Shown here one piece after another: positions 1-8,472 of a DNA stretch of 64,000 bases. A program made the position numbers and the translations under genes. The stretch's first letter is position 1. Each line of letters opens with the position of its first letter. Location: positions 62,001-126,000 of IMG/VR virus record IMGVR_UViG_3300046694_000136; one strand, written 5' to 3'. The notes beneath the pieces were generated by a model. That model searched no databases and had not been told where the DNA came from. It was given only the letters and a program-made list of their open reading frames with translations. Source of the stretch: a virus.

Positions 1-1
1 T

Positions 2-307
2 GACAACCGGGGTATCATTGGCGATAAGAACGTCTACATCGCTGTAAACCGTGCTATCGGAGCTCAGCTGAAATATCTGGTACGTGGGTTGGGCGGTACT
101 GCTGCTAACAAAGGCAACGGTATCGTCATTACACTGCCGGAAACCATCCCTTACTTCAAGACCCGTGAACAGGAACGTCCGGTTAATGAGGTGAATGCTC
201 TGTTCGTTAAGTCGATCAAGTATCTGTGGGAAGAGAAGTCTACCTGCATTGAGATTGACTCTTCGGAACACTTGTACGTTACCGATGACTTCATGGTGAC
301 CCACAAC
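2..307 (+). mobile_element. C-terminal part of an intein interrupting terL
   Basis: Translated in frame with the terminase, the segment ends EHLYVTDDFMVTHN followed by T. This is the typical C-terminal intein block (hydrophobic strand, D, FMVTHN), with the catalytic Asn at 305-307 and Thr as +1 nucleophile. Upstream, LKYLVRGLGGTAAN resembles the segment found after the homing-endonuclease region of LAGLIDADG-type inteins. The N-terminal splicing block and any endonuclease lie outside the window. Position before T-V-S-V-Q suggests insertion inside the Walker A loop (GK/T), a common intein site; this is inferred. Confidence 0.8.
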
Positions 308-2092
308 ACGGTGTCGGTTCAGGTCATTAACTTCTGGCTGACCTACATCATGGGTCGAGGGTATACATCTCACCTCATTACCCTGAAGAGTGATAACCGG
401 GCTCAGTTCGTCAACGCCATTAAGACGATCCGTAGCAGTATTCCTAAGTTCTTGGTTAACTCGACCTATAAGGACAAGGACGCTGGTACATCGTTAACGT
501 ATAAAGCGTTTGGTGAGGATCAGGTTAATACCCTGTACATCAACGTTCCGCAACAAGGGGCTGACGCAGCAGGCGACTTGGCACGTGGTCTGACAGTAGG
601 TTCTGGTTGGTACGACGAATCAGCGTACATCAAGTACATCGACTTGATCATCGACGGTTCTGGTCCTTCCATGCTAACCGAGATGGCTGTATGTCGTTCT
701 AAAGGCCTGCCACACGGGATCAGTCACATCACAACACCGAACACAACGCTGCACCCAAGTGGTCAGTTCATGTTCAAACGTTTGATGGACTCTACCGAAT
801 GGCGAGAGAAGTTCTTTGACTGCTTCAGCGAGTCCGATCTGCATGACAAGCTGATTAAAGCGTCTCCAGTCGAAACCACGTCTCCTAAACTGGCGATGGT
901 GTATAACTACCTCCAGCTGGGTAAAGACAAGGACTGGGTGAAGTGGGTTATCGACGACCTTAACTTGAGTAAAGCTAAGGCCAAGATCGACTTGCTGTTG
1001 ATGTGGGTGGAAGACGGGGAGAACCGGTTGTTTGATGACCAGACCCGTGAAGCCATTAACAACATGAAGCGGGACGTAGTGTGGAGCAAAGAGTACAAGG
1101 ACTTTAACCTTTACATGGACTTCTTTGTTACACAGAACGAACTGGCTGAAATGTGCGCGAAGTCTTACAACGACTTCTTCTTGATCGGTTGCGATACTTC
1201 CTCCGCTATCAACAAGGACGCCTGCACCATCGTAATCCGCAGTATGAAGACTGGTAAGGTCGTTGGGGTAGGTCGATACGCTCTTACCTATCTGGACCAC
1301 GTAGCGAGCATCTTGGTGGACTTGCTGGAATGCATTCAGAACAGTATCCTGATCCCTGAACGCAACTATGCTCACCACATGATCGATACGCTCCTGATCA
1401 CGCTGCCTGCTAAGGGTATGGATCCATTCACCCGGATCTACAACACGGTCTACAACGACACGGTTGGTCACGAGAAGGAGTACGAAGAAGTTAGACGTAC
1501 TGGGTTCGCTACTCGTAGCAAGAACTTCTACCTGAAGTTCAAGCAGCACTTTGGGTTCCTCACCACAGGTACTTCTCGTAAGACACTTTACGGGTTGATC
1601 ATCGAAGCGGTAGGGAACACGGGTTATGGGTTGGCGTACAGCAAGCTTGCGGATGAACTGATTAACCTGCGGCTTAAGGCAGACCGGATTGACCACGACT
1701 CTAAGCAACACGATGACTTGGTTATTTCGTGGCTGTTGAGTTACTGGTTCATTAAGCTGGGGATGAACAAATCGCTATACGGGATTCCTCCTGGACTGGC
1801 ATTGACTGAAACCCGTAACTTGATGAACGAAGCAGCAGGTGTGAAGACTCCAGAAACGGAACCTCACATTATCCACTTGCTCCAGAAAGTCAGAGCGAAG
1901 ATCACTACACTTACGGATGAGTTGTTGTCTACGAACGATAACCTGCTGGCCTTGCGTCTGGAAGCAGAGATTCGGAAGCTGACGAAGTACCTCCCACCTG
2001 AACAAGCACGTTCGATGACGATCGACAAAGTTATCGACGACGCTCGTTTGGATCGGAACAAGCGCATTATGGATCAGCGCAGAGTTGCATAA
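2..2092 (+). CDS. terL: Large terminase subunit, 5'-truncated, with intein remnant at its visible start
   Basis: DNA-packaging motor ATPase/nuclease. The frame is open from base 2, so the gene begins outside the window. The first ~102 codons are the end of an intein and the extein resumes at the Thr codon 308-310. Downstream, WYDESAYI (about base 610) fits a Walker B motif. GCDTSSAINKDACT (about base 1190) and QHDDLVISW (about base 1710) fit the acidic motifs of the RNase H-like nuclease domain. The Walker A segment must lie mostly upstream of the intein. The gene ends in a bidirectional hairpin against convergent minus-strand genes. In phiKZ the equivalent is gp25. Family assignment is firm; the precise ATPase residues cannot be checked because the N-terminal half is absent. 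Confidence 0.85.
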   Translation, partial: DNRGIIGDKNVYIAVNRAIGAQLKYLVRGLGGTAANKGNGIVITLPETIPYFKTREQERPVNEVNALFVKSIKYLWEEKSTCIEIDSSEHLYVTDDFMVTHNTVSVQVINFWLTYIMGRGYTSHLITLKSDNRAQFVNAIKTIRSSIPKFLVNSTYKDKDAGTSLTYKAFGEDQVNTLYINVPQQGADAAGDLARGLTVGSGWYDESAYIKYIDLIIDGSGPSMLTEMAVCRSKGLPHGISHITTPNTTLHPSGQFMFKRLMDSTEWREKFFDCFSESDLHDKLIKASPVETTSPKLAMVYNYLQLGKDKDWVKWVIDDLNLSKAKAKIDLLLMWVEDGENRLFDDQTREAINNMKRDVVWSKEYKDFNLYMDFFVTQNELAEMCAKSYNDFFLIGCDTSSAINKDACTIVIRSMKTGKVVGVGRYALTYLDHVASILVDLLECIQNSILIPERNYAHHMIDTLLITLPAKGMDPFTRIYNTVYNDTVGHEKEYEEVRRTGFATRSKNFYLKFKQHFGFLTTGTSRKTLYGLIIEAVGNTGYGLAYSKLADELINLRLKADRIDHDSKQHDDLVISWLLSYWFIKLGMNKSLYGIPPGLALTETRNLMNEAAGVKTPETEPHIIHLLQKVRAKITTLTDELLSTNDNLLALRLEAEIRKLTKYLPPEQARSMTIDKVIDDARLDRNKRIMDQRRVA

Positions 2093-2102
2093 ATAACCCT
2101 AC

Positions 2103-2132
2103 CCTCCAGAGCCCTTGACGGGGCTCTGGAGG
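2103..2132. terminator. Bidirectional hairpin between terL and convergent gene
   Basis: Perfect 12-bp stem CCTCCAGAGCCC / GGGCTCTGGAGG around TTGACG, between two convergent stop codons. T-rich sequence follows on the plus strand only weakly. The inner sequence AGCCCTTGACGGGGCT-like core recurs in the terminator at 39225. Confidence 0.7.
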
Positions 2133-2148
2133 TATAGGTGTTTATTTG

Positions 2149-2955
2149 TTACTTGGTGTTGATGTTCAGATACTGAATCATCTCTTCGTACGAACGACCG
2201 GTCAGGCTGGCCAGAGGCTTGGTACCAGCAACACGTTCGTTGAAGGTATAACCCGCCACACTTTCGGAACGGAAGTACTCAGCGTTGATCAGAGCAGCAC
2301 GATCTTTGAGCTGCAAGAGAGTACCGGAGATTGGAGCGGAGTCAAGCTTAGCCACCACGTGGATCAGATGGAGCTTCTTGTTCACCAGCACTTCGGCGAG
2401 ACCCATCATCACGTAACCACCGCCCTCAGCTTTAGAAGCTTCGCTGCGGATGATTGGGATCAGGCCGTCTTCAACATGACCTACTTGATCACGATCTTCG
2501 AAATGATCGACGGTGCAGTTGTAGGACTTCGCGAAGAAAGTCTTCTTCAGGTTGTCGAACTCCATCTCACCGGTCACCAGACGCTTGGCACAGTACTCGG
2601 CCATCTCGCGACTGAGGAAGTAGACCTCACCACCGGAACGGGTAATCTGCGAAGGGATGTTGAGGTCTACCGAGAAGCTGCCACTGAGAGACGTTTTGTG
2701 GATCAAGACCGCAATGGCTGGCCGGCCACCATGACTGTCCAGATAGAAACCGTCCATGATGTAGAAATCGCCGTATTCGGCAGGGGCTTGGTTCTTCAGG
2801 TAGAACAGGCTGACAGTAGGGTTATCAGCTGGACCAAATTCGAACTTACCGGTCATCTTGAGATCGTCGAGAGCTTTAGTGAGACTTTCTTCATTCCCAG
2901 CAGTCGTACCTTTCTTCAGTTCGTTAGCAGAAGAAGTGCGTTGGGCCATGTTCAT
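2149..2955 (-). CDS. Uncharacterised protein, probable structural or assembly gene
   Basis: 268 aa. Start ATG at 2955 is preceded by AAGGAAAG; a second ATG follows two codons later. No membrane segment, signal peptide or catalytic motif is recognised. The protein is soluble-looking with mixed alpha/beta character. It is the last of five minus-strand genes (6540 down to 2149) that run tightly together and face the terminase gene. In phiKZ-type genomes genes next to the terminase encode sheath, tube and other virion parts, so a structural role is plausible but rests only on position. Confidence 0.6.
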   Translation of the reverse strand: MNMAQRTSSANELKKGTTAGNEESLTKALDDLKMTGKFEFGPADNPTVSLFYLKNQAPAEYGDFYIMDGFYLDSHGGRPAIAVLIHKTSLSGSFSVDLNIPSQITRSGGEVYFLSREMAEYCAKRLVTGEMEFDNLKKTFFAKSYNCTVDHFEDRDQVGHVEDGLIPIIRSEASKAEGGGYVMMGLAEVLVNKKLHLIHVVAKLDSAPISGTLLQLKDRAALINAEYFRSESVAGYTFNERVAGTKPLASLTGRSYEEMIQYLNINTK

Positions 2956-2965
2956 GTTTCTTTCC

Positions 2966-3478
2966 TTACTTGCTTTGAGTCAGTGGAGTGGTAATTGGGA
3001 AAACAGGAAATTCACTGTGTTCCACTTTTTCGAATTGCTTAAAATAATCAATCATCTCTTGCGCTGTACGACAACCGAATTCATTATCGGTCACCGCGGT
3101 AACCAGCACGCCCTTGGCTTGACACGCCAGTACACAGTTGATGGTATCTGCCAGCGACGTGAAGTAGCGCTCGCCCTCGCCACGATGGAGCGTGATACTG
3201 TGCATCCCCTCAATAGGGTAACGGACCTTCATGTTCTCTTTAGGAGTCAGCATGAAGGCTTTGAAACGATGCGGAAATTGACCCGGGTAGGCGGTTTTGT
3301 AAGTCGCCATGGTGAACAGGTACTGATCAAAGTTTACTTCGAGGCCAGGTGGGATAAACACCCGTGGATCACCCGCCAGCGCTTTGGGTACGTTGAACTC
3401 AATATCGAACGAGTCGTAAGGTTGGTAACCCTTAACGATCTCATCGAAAATTTCTGCCATCGGGCTTTGTTGTTCCAT
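2966..3478 (-). CDS. Uncharacterised protein in minus-strand structural cluster
   Basis: 170 aa, ATG at 3478, without a strong Shine-Dalgarno sequence, so expression may depend on coupling to the upstream gene ending at 3496. No known motif seen. It contains a Pro/Gly-rich segment (VPKALAGDPRVFIPPG, about residues 30-45) and several aromatic residues but no membrane helix. Only 10 bp separate it from the 2149-2955 gene, so both are likely on one transcript. Confidence 0.55.
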   Translation of the reverse strand: MEQQSPMAEIFDEIVKGYQPYDSFDIEFNVPKALAGDPRVFIPPGLEVNFDQYLFTMATYKTAYPGQFPHRFKAFMLTPKENMKVRYPIEGMHSITLHRGEGERYFTSLADTINCVLACQAKGVLVTAVTDNEFGCRTAQEMIDYFKQFEKVEHSEFPVFPITTPLTQSK

Positions 3479-3495
3479 GGGTGTTTACTCGAAGA

Positions 3496-4203
3496 TTATC
3501 TGAGTTCTTGTGCAATACGGATACCAGTAACCGTCGCTTTCCCTACCGAGTTAACAAGCCCACGGAGATCGTTGAGAAGAGCGCCGGTGAAAACGTCATC
3601 GAGTTCTTCAACAGGGATCACGTTACCGGTAACAATGTTCCGCAAAGCAGTGAGCTTACCGGCCAGGCATTTCGTGATGAGGGAGCAGCGCTGACGATCA
3701 AACGAGGCAACGACCGAAACGCTAAGCAGTGGGTCGTAACCAAGGGCTTTGAATCCGGCGAAGACTTCTTCACCAATGTTCTTCCCGCACCAGGTCTCGG
3801 TATTAAGACCGCTCACCTTGAGCATTCTCATATCCAACAAGACACTGCTGCCTTCTGGCGCCTTGATGAAGGCGGAGGTTGGCATCGCGGTGGTAGCAAC
3901 GTGAGCGTGGTAAATCTTCCCTTCCACCTCAAAGGAAACCATCAGGGCATTTACCCGCATCGCGCTTACGTCGAGCTCGTCCATTACTCCCCACGGACGC
4001 TGGCCAGGAACTTGGCAAAGCGCGAAGTAGTTAGGAATGTCGACAGGTACCGTCAGAAACTGGCTATGGTGACCTTTACGACCGAAAGGATCGCCTTTCG
4101 AGTACTCGACCGCTAACGGCGCAGCCAGAACCGGGGAAACAAAGAACTTTGCAGTGTCGGTATTTTCTTCGTAAACTGGATACGCGCGGGTAATGAATTC
4201 CAT
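3496..4203 (-). CDS. Uncharacterised protein in minus-strand structural cluster
   Basis: 235 aa. The frame extends further upstream to 4287 inside the neighbouring gene, but the ATG at 4203 has the ribosome site AGGAAAG 5-6 bases before it and begins a sensible protein (MEFITRAYPVYEEN), so this start is preferred. No family is recognised and no membrane segment is present. Eight bases separate it from the stop of the 4212-5681 gene, indicating an operon. Confidence 0.6.
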   Translation of the reverse strand: MEFITRAYPVYEENTDTAKFFVSPVLAAPLAVEYSKGDPFGRKGHHSQFLTVPVDIPNYFALCQVPGQRPWGVMDELDVSAMRVNALMVSFEVEGKIYHAHVATTAMPTSAFIKAPEGSSVLLDMRMLKVSGLNTETWCGKNIGEEVFAGFKALGYDPLLSVSVVASFDRQRCSLITKCLAGKLTALRNIVTGNVIPVEELDDVFTGALLNDLRGLVNSVGKATVTGIRIAQELR

Positions 4204-4211
4204 GATCTTTC

Positions 4212-5681
4212 CTATTCGAATAGTTCTTTCGTGATCACACGAATCACCATGTACAGTGACAGAGCAGTCCGTGTGGTTAGGACCCATTGCGGGGTCTTAC
4301 GCCCAGTGATGTCAATTACGATCTTGTCACCCAACTCTCGGATGATTTTAACCTGGTCGTTGTTACTGCGAGAAGCCCCGTACGCACCACGCATCTTAAT
4401 CAATACGTCGTACACGTTACTCCGCTTAATACCATTGGCATGCAAGTATTCAAACATGTGCAAAACAATGGTTTCAGCAAACGTTTTGTAATCGGGGTAC
4501 TTCGGGTTGTTGTACCGCTTAGCAAACTCCTGGATCGAATACTGGAGCATCTCCATACGGACGTTATCCAACACACCCGCAGCGTACTCCATCAGTTCCT
4601 CTTTGAAGAACGAACTCTCTTCAGTAAGGATCCGGTCCAGATAAAGAACATGGGCGGTTACATCTTTCGCCACGCTCTTGATACTTAATTCGTCCTTCAG
4701 TTGAACTTTAGCGGACTCAACTTTTACGATGTTGGTTTTGTTCTTCACATCGTGGAAGACTTTGTTGATGTCGTTAATAGCCCGACGCAACCGGTTCTGG
4801 ATATCACCCACCATGTAGACAATCTTCTTGTCGTTGTCCATCTTGGACCACGCTTCGTAGTGAATTCCCGTCTTAGGGTTGATGATGTACTCAGCACGAG
4901 CCTCGATGAGGGCCTTCCAGCTACCGTAGCGCTTGATGTCGTACTTCAGGCTCAAGCGGTTATAGGTCTCGTATACGACTTCCTTACGAGCTTGGAACGG
5001 ATAGTCATTATGTACGATGCTGGTCAGGCACTTGTAGTGATACATGGAAACCACGTCCACCATAGCCCGGTGTTTCTCATCCGCTTTCAACGTACTCTTG
5101 TTGATACGGAACAAGAGGTAAGGGACGGTCATGTTGAACGCGTCGCCTACGACCGCCCACTCGCTCTTGATCGCGGCGCAAGCGTGCAGGTTTTCCCGCA
5201 GCTCATCTTCATCGCAGTCAAAGATCTCGTTGAACCACTCGTTACGGTCAGCCGTGGTGAAGGTGATCTTCTCCAGACCAAGGTAAGGTGCGCCGAAGAA
5301 CGCCATGTGGTCGTGCATCCCAACTTTACGAGTGATGAAGTTGTAGACGTACTTCTTAAGGGTAAGGGCCCACTTAGAGTTAACCTCCAAGTACTGACCC
5401 ATCTTTTCGAAGACTTGCAGGATGGCGTTGGTGCTTTCGAAGTTTACCCCTTGCAGGAGCGCTTCCATCCCTGCTACATCACTCAGTTCATACTGAGGAG
5501 GTGAAGGCTTGGCGAACTCGTGAGGGTGTCTGTCTTGAAAGAGACCGAGGTATTGATCAGGTACAAAGATCGAGGGTTGCTTGTTCCAGTACTCGTTCTC
5601 AGCTTCCTCAGCCGCTCGATCCGAACTGAGGTCTTCTGGGTTGTACTGAACCGGTACTCGGCTGAAATCTAATTCTGACAT
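4212..5681 (-). CDS. Uncharacterised 489-aa protein, probable virion or assembly component
   Basis: 489 aa. ATG at 5681 follows an excellent AAGGAGG site and is preferred over an upstream in-frame ATG at 5708. The protein is highly charged and largely helical, with Tyr-rich segments and no recognised catalytic motif. Its centre (about residues 290-340) is lysine/aspartate-rich and could form a coiled coil. It lies between the 282-aa gene (5692-6540) and the 235-aa gene with ~10-bp gaps. A structural role is suggested only by location next to the terminase. Confidence 0.6.
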   Translation of the reverse strand: MSELDFSRVPVQYNPEDLSSDRAAEEAENEYWNKQPSIFVPDQYLGLFQDRHPHEFAKPSPPQYELSDVAGMEALLQGVNFESTNAILQVFEKMGQYLEVNSKWALTLKKYVYNFITRKVGMHDHMAFFGAPYLGLEKITFTTADRNEWFNEIFDCDEDELRENLHACAAIKSEWAVVGDAFNMTVPYLLFRINKSTLKADEKHRAMVDVVSMYHYKCLTSIVHNDYPFQARKEVVYETYNRLSLKYDIKRYGSWKALIEARAEYIINPKTGIHYEAWSKMDNDKKIVYMVGDIQNRLRRAINDINKVFHDVKNKTNIVKVESAKVQLKDELSIKSVAKDVTAHVLYLDRILTEESSFFKEELMEYAAGVLDNVRMEMLQYSIQEFAKRYNNPKYPDYKTFAETIVLHMFEYLHANGIKRSNVYDVLIKMRGAYGASRSNNDQVKIIRELGDKIVIDITGRKTPQWVLTTRTALSLYMVIRVITKELFE

Positions 5682-5691
5682 GGGGTCCTCC

Positions 5692-6540
5692 TTATGTTCT
5701 GCGAGCAATGCCCATGCGTTGAGCGTCGTGTACGTTCTGCTTGTCGCTCCAAGTCATGCAAGGAGTCCAAACCTTCAGGAAGTATTCCTTGTAGTTAGTC
5801 CACGCATCCTTGTACTCAGCGATATCGTCTTTGATATCCGAGAGCGCAACACCCATCTTGACAGCGGCTTCGTTAACCGGGCTTTTCAGTTTACGGTACA
5901 AGTACGCTTTAACACCCAGCTCTACCAGCTCAGCGAACTGCAAGTAGTGGTGAGCGTGGATGCTGCTCATCGCTTCGTCGTATTCCATGATGACCTTGGC
6001 ACTCATGTTAAAAGTACCCATGTTGATACCGAAGATCACAAAGACGTTGTTACCCGTCATCTGGCAATCGGTATAGGTCTGCGGCATGGACTTGTTACCG
6101 GCCATGTTGTTAATCATGGAACCCATCATTTCGTTCACAACACCAGAACCACACTCAGCGTCGTTACCCACACCGATGCCCAGCTGACCGATAGCCGAGT
6201 TCATGGAACCGAGGTAGCACTCAGTCACCGAAACAATCTTGGCACCTCGAGTGGTCATCTCAGGAACCTTAACTTCTAGGCAGCCGTTACCGATACTGCG
6301 CATCTCTGAACCACCGAGGTCCAGGTACTCTGTCTTACCACCACCGACCTTACAGTCAGGCAGGATCAACTGGTGGATAATCTTTTCACGGATACCTTGT
6401 TCAATGGTGGTCTCGTTGACCATGTTGTACCAGTTACCGAGTACGTTGGCGTTCTTGTTAGCAAAAGCCAATTCAAAAAGGTACTCACTGATGTCGGAGT
6501 TCAAAACCCGACTGATAGCAAAATCTACTGGGTTACCCAT
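5692..6540 (-). CDS. Putative abundant structural protein (282 aa)
   Basis: 282 aa, ATG at 6540 with AAAGGA ten bases upstream. The centre is rich in Gly, Asn and Met (for example NEMMGSMINNMAGNKSM, about residues 136-152), and the C-terminal third is helical and aromatic. No enzymatic motif seen. It is the first gene of the five-gene minus-strand unit, with a long leader that carries a repeated CAATCAAAGGA and a short overlapping reading frame. Size and position next to the terminase are compatible with a tail tube or similar repeated virion protein, but the sequence alone does not show this. Confidence 0.55.
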   Translation of the reverse strand: MGNPVDFAISRVLNSDISEYLFELAFANKNANVLGNWYNMVNETTIEQGIREKIIHQLILPDCKVGGGKTEYLDLGGSEMRSIGNGCLEVKVPEMTTRGAKIVSVTECYLGSMNSAIGQLGIGVGNDAECGSGVVNEMMGSMINNMAGNKSMPQTYTDCQMTGNNVFVIFGINMGTFNMSAKVIMEYDEAMSSIHAHHYLQFAELVELGVKAYLYRKLKSPVNEAAVKMGVALSDIKDDIAEYKDAWTNYKEYFLKVWTPCMTWSDKQNVHDAQRMGIARRT

Positions 6541-7022
6541 AATCTAATGTCCTTTGATTGGTCAGGCTAAACATAACATTTCCTTTGATTGTTTTCTTAG
6601 GAGTATTTCATTGTATGTCTTACCTATACTTTTTGATTTTTGAAGAGTGGGGGTAAGAGTAAGACTTATGGAGTGGAGTAGCCCGAAGGGATACGGAACG
6701 GAATAAGGATTACTCTGGGGGAGTTGGTTGGGTTGGTTAGGTTCCGGATCATGCCCTACTGCCCTAAGGCCGCAGGCCTTTAAAGAAAAGTATTTTATTA
6801 CTGTAATTATTATAAAGCTAATTTAAACAATTTAAATAACTCTATTCCTGTTAAGGGAGTAGGGTAAGGGTCTACTATGCAAAAAGATAATAAACCTACA
6901 TTACTAGAGTGAATAAACACTTGATAATCTATTTTAAGCAATCAAGATGACTGGGTAAGGGGTTAGTTGGGATAAATCATCCTTAGTAACCCTTTGAGTC
7001 GATAACTGTAAGGAAGAAGAAA
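6541..7022. other. 480-bp divergent intergenic region, partly AT-rich
   Basis: Separates the minus-strand structural genes from the plus-strand early genes. Contents: a direct repeat TCCTTTGATTG (6550 and 6581); a small hairpin TAAGGCC-GCA-GGCCTTA (6765-6781); an AT-rich stretch (about 6782-6840); and the early-type promoter TACATTAC at 6897. No convincing gene is seen inside. The AT-rich stretch beside a hairpin could be a promoter cluster or a melting site; function unknown. Confidence 0.5.
6897..6904 (+). promoter_or_regulatory. Early-type promoter element (TACATTAC)
   Basis: TACATTAC in the context ACCTACATTACTAG, one base away from the phiKZ early consensus TATATTAC, and sharing the flanking CCT...TAG with the other copies in the window. 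It lies 126 bp before the first Ntn-hydrolase gene. Recognition by the virion RNA polymerase is inferred from phiKZ. Confidence 0.65.
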
Positions 7023-7703
7023 ATGACCATTGTTTGTTATGACGGTAAGAAGATGATCGCTGATAGTCTGGCTGCTACAGGGGATATGAAGCTCCCCGGA
7101 GCTTTTCAGAAGATCTATCATCCGCTGGATGATGAGTACTGGGAGATCAACAAAACAAAGGTTATTGCGTTTGGTTTTTCTGGTGCCTTGCCGGCGATTC
7201 CTTATATTCGGGAATTATTGAGTCAAGGGGTTACTTACCGGACGATCATTAAGCCGGATATCGACGTGGTCTTCGAAGCACTGTGCGTACTGGAAACGGG
7301 CGACGCGTACGTACTCAGCACTGAACCAACTCGGGCTAAAGGTCCAAGTGCTCACGAGTTCGTTATGGTTCCGGTACCAGTTCCGGTAGCGGTAGGTAGC
7401 GGTGGTGTGTTTGCCTACGCGGCTATGGGGCCTAAAGATAAGAACCAAGCCGAGAAGGGCGTAGAGGCGGCTAAACGGCTTTGTCCTTTCTGTGGCGGGG
7501 ATAACGTGGTCTGGGAGCTCCCACCTCCTCCAGAAGTCCCGAGCAAGCGTCCAGTATCGGTTCTGCCTGAGCTGGTAAACATTGAAGAGACCTATCCGAT
7601 CAATGGGCTCAACATGGGACAGCTTAAGCACGTGGTTAGTGGGATCGTATCTGATCTGATGAAGAAAGCTGATGAACCAGTGACGGAGGTGAAGAATGGA
7701 TAA
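7023..7703 (+). CDS. HslV/proteasome beta-like Ntn hydrolase, copy 1
   Basis: 226 aa. Begins MTIVCYDGKKMIADS. Removal of Met would expose an N-terminal Thr. Asp14 (IADS) and Lys30 (FQKI) match the spacing of HslV Asp17 and Lys33 within a few residues, and GSGG (125-128) matches the conserved glycine-serine loop of HslV and proteasome beta subunits. It therefore looks like a threonine peptidase or related Ntn hydrolase. Copy 1 is longest, with an extra C-terminal part carrying CPFCGG (154-159), possibly metal-binding, and a Pro-rich stretch. Ribosome site AAGGAAG. Followed by two paralogues (7943, 8473). Substrate and partner ATPase unknown. Confidence 0.75.
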   Translation: MTIVCYDGKKMIADSLAATGDMKLPGAFQKIYHPLDDEYWEINKTKVIAFGFSGALPAIPYIRELLSQGVTYRTIIKPDIDVVFEALCVLETGDAYVLSTEPTRAKGPSAHEFVMVPVPVPVAVGSGGVFAYAAMGPKDKNQAEKGVEAAKRLCPFCGGDNVVWELPPPPEVPSKRPVSVLPELVNIEETYPINGLNMGQLKHVVSGIVSDLMKKADEPVTEVKNG

Positions 7704-7941
7704 TCCGGAAACTATCACGATTACTTTGCCTAAAGGTAAGCTGGATTCCATTGAATCAATTACTACTCGGCCTATCGAGGGATATCCTGGGGTATCTGAA
7801 GTACTGATCAATGGGGAACCCGGTCGTCTGCTGGTCGACCTTTCTCAATTCGAAAACAATGAAAATGATCTGCGACGTCTGTACACCGGTGTCGGGGAAG
7901 GTTTTATCAAGCACCATGTGCGAAAAAATAACAGGAGCTAG
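7696..7941 (+). CDS. Small protein translated within the Ntn-hydrolase operon
   Basis: 81 aa, ATG at 7696 overlapping the end of the preceding gene by 8 bases, with GGAGGTG just upstream. No homology recognised. Begins MDNPETITITLPKGKLDS; predicted beta-rich first half and charged second half, no membrane segment. It sits between Ntn-hydrolase copies 1 and 2 and is one base from the start of copy 2, so it is probably co-expressed. It might be a regulator or partner of the hydrolases; that is speculation from position. Confidence 0.6.
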   Translation: MDNPETITITLPKGKLDSIESITTRPIEGYPGVSEVLINGEPGRLLVDLSQFENNENDLRRLYTGVGEGFIKHHVRKNNRS

Positions 7942-7942
7942 T

Positions 7943-8458
7943 ATGACTACTGTAGCTTGGGATGGTAAATTGTTGGTAGCTGACTCACAGTCCACTGTTA
8001 ACGGGCTGGCTACACTTAGTGTCTCTACAAAGATCTTCCTTCCCCCTGAAGGGGTTCTTACTAAATGGACGATCCAAGGAGAGTCGGTCGCGGCAATTGG
8101 TCTAGCGGGTTGTGCCATGGCACAATATACCTTTACGGACATGCTTGCGGAGGGGCTTACCCACCGTAGTCCAGTCCCTAAAGAATCCAGCTCCTTTGCC
8201 GCGTTGGTCATTACCCATACCGGTAAATGCTTCCGGTTTAACTATCGGAAGAAAGATGGCGAGGGTCCAAGCGTCCAATTGAGTTTTTCAAACGGCAAGG
8301 ACGCAATCGGTAGTGGGGGTAGTTTTGCCAATGCTGTGATGAGTATCAATATCGACGCTGGTTTGGCAGTACAGGCGGCTATCAATGTTGATCCTAGCAG
8401 CGGTGGTTCGCTTCAAATCTGGAACTCTGCTGAGCCAGGTGTTATTTCCATTCGTTGA
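7943..8458 (+). CDS. HslV/proteasome beta-like Ntn hydrolase, copy 2
   Basis: 171 aa. ATG at 7943 has AGGAG upstream. It starts MTTVAWDGKLLVADS, with candidate nucleophile Thr2, Asp14 and Lys30 (TKIF), and AIGSGGSFANAVM at about 121-133, the same framework as HslV. The size matches HslV (about 175 aa) better than copy 1 does. Paralogue of the neighbours at 7023 and 8473, all on one early transcript. Conservation of the three key positions in all copies argues against decay. Confidence 0.78.
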   Translation: MTTVAWDGKLLVADSQSTVNGLATLSVSTKIFLPPEGVLTKWTIQGESVAAIGLAGCAMAQYTFTDMLAEGLTHRSPVPKESSSFAALVITHTGKCFRFNYRKKDGEGPSVQLSFSNGKDAIGSGGSFANAVMSINIDAGLAVQAAINVDPSSGGSLQIWNSAEPGVISIR

Positions 8459-8472
8459 GGTTAAGGGTAATT

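Noticed and set aside
674-1711. 345-codon open frame antisense to terL
   Set aside because: Overlaps conserved terminase nuclease motifs and has no independent support.
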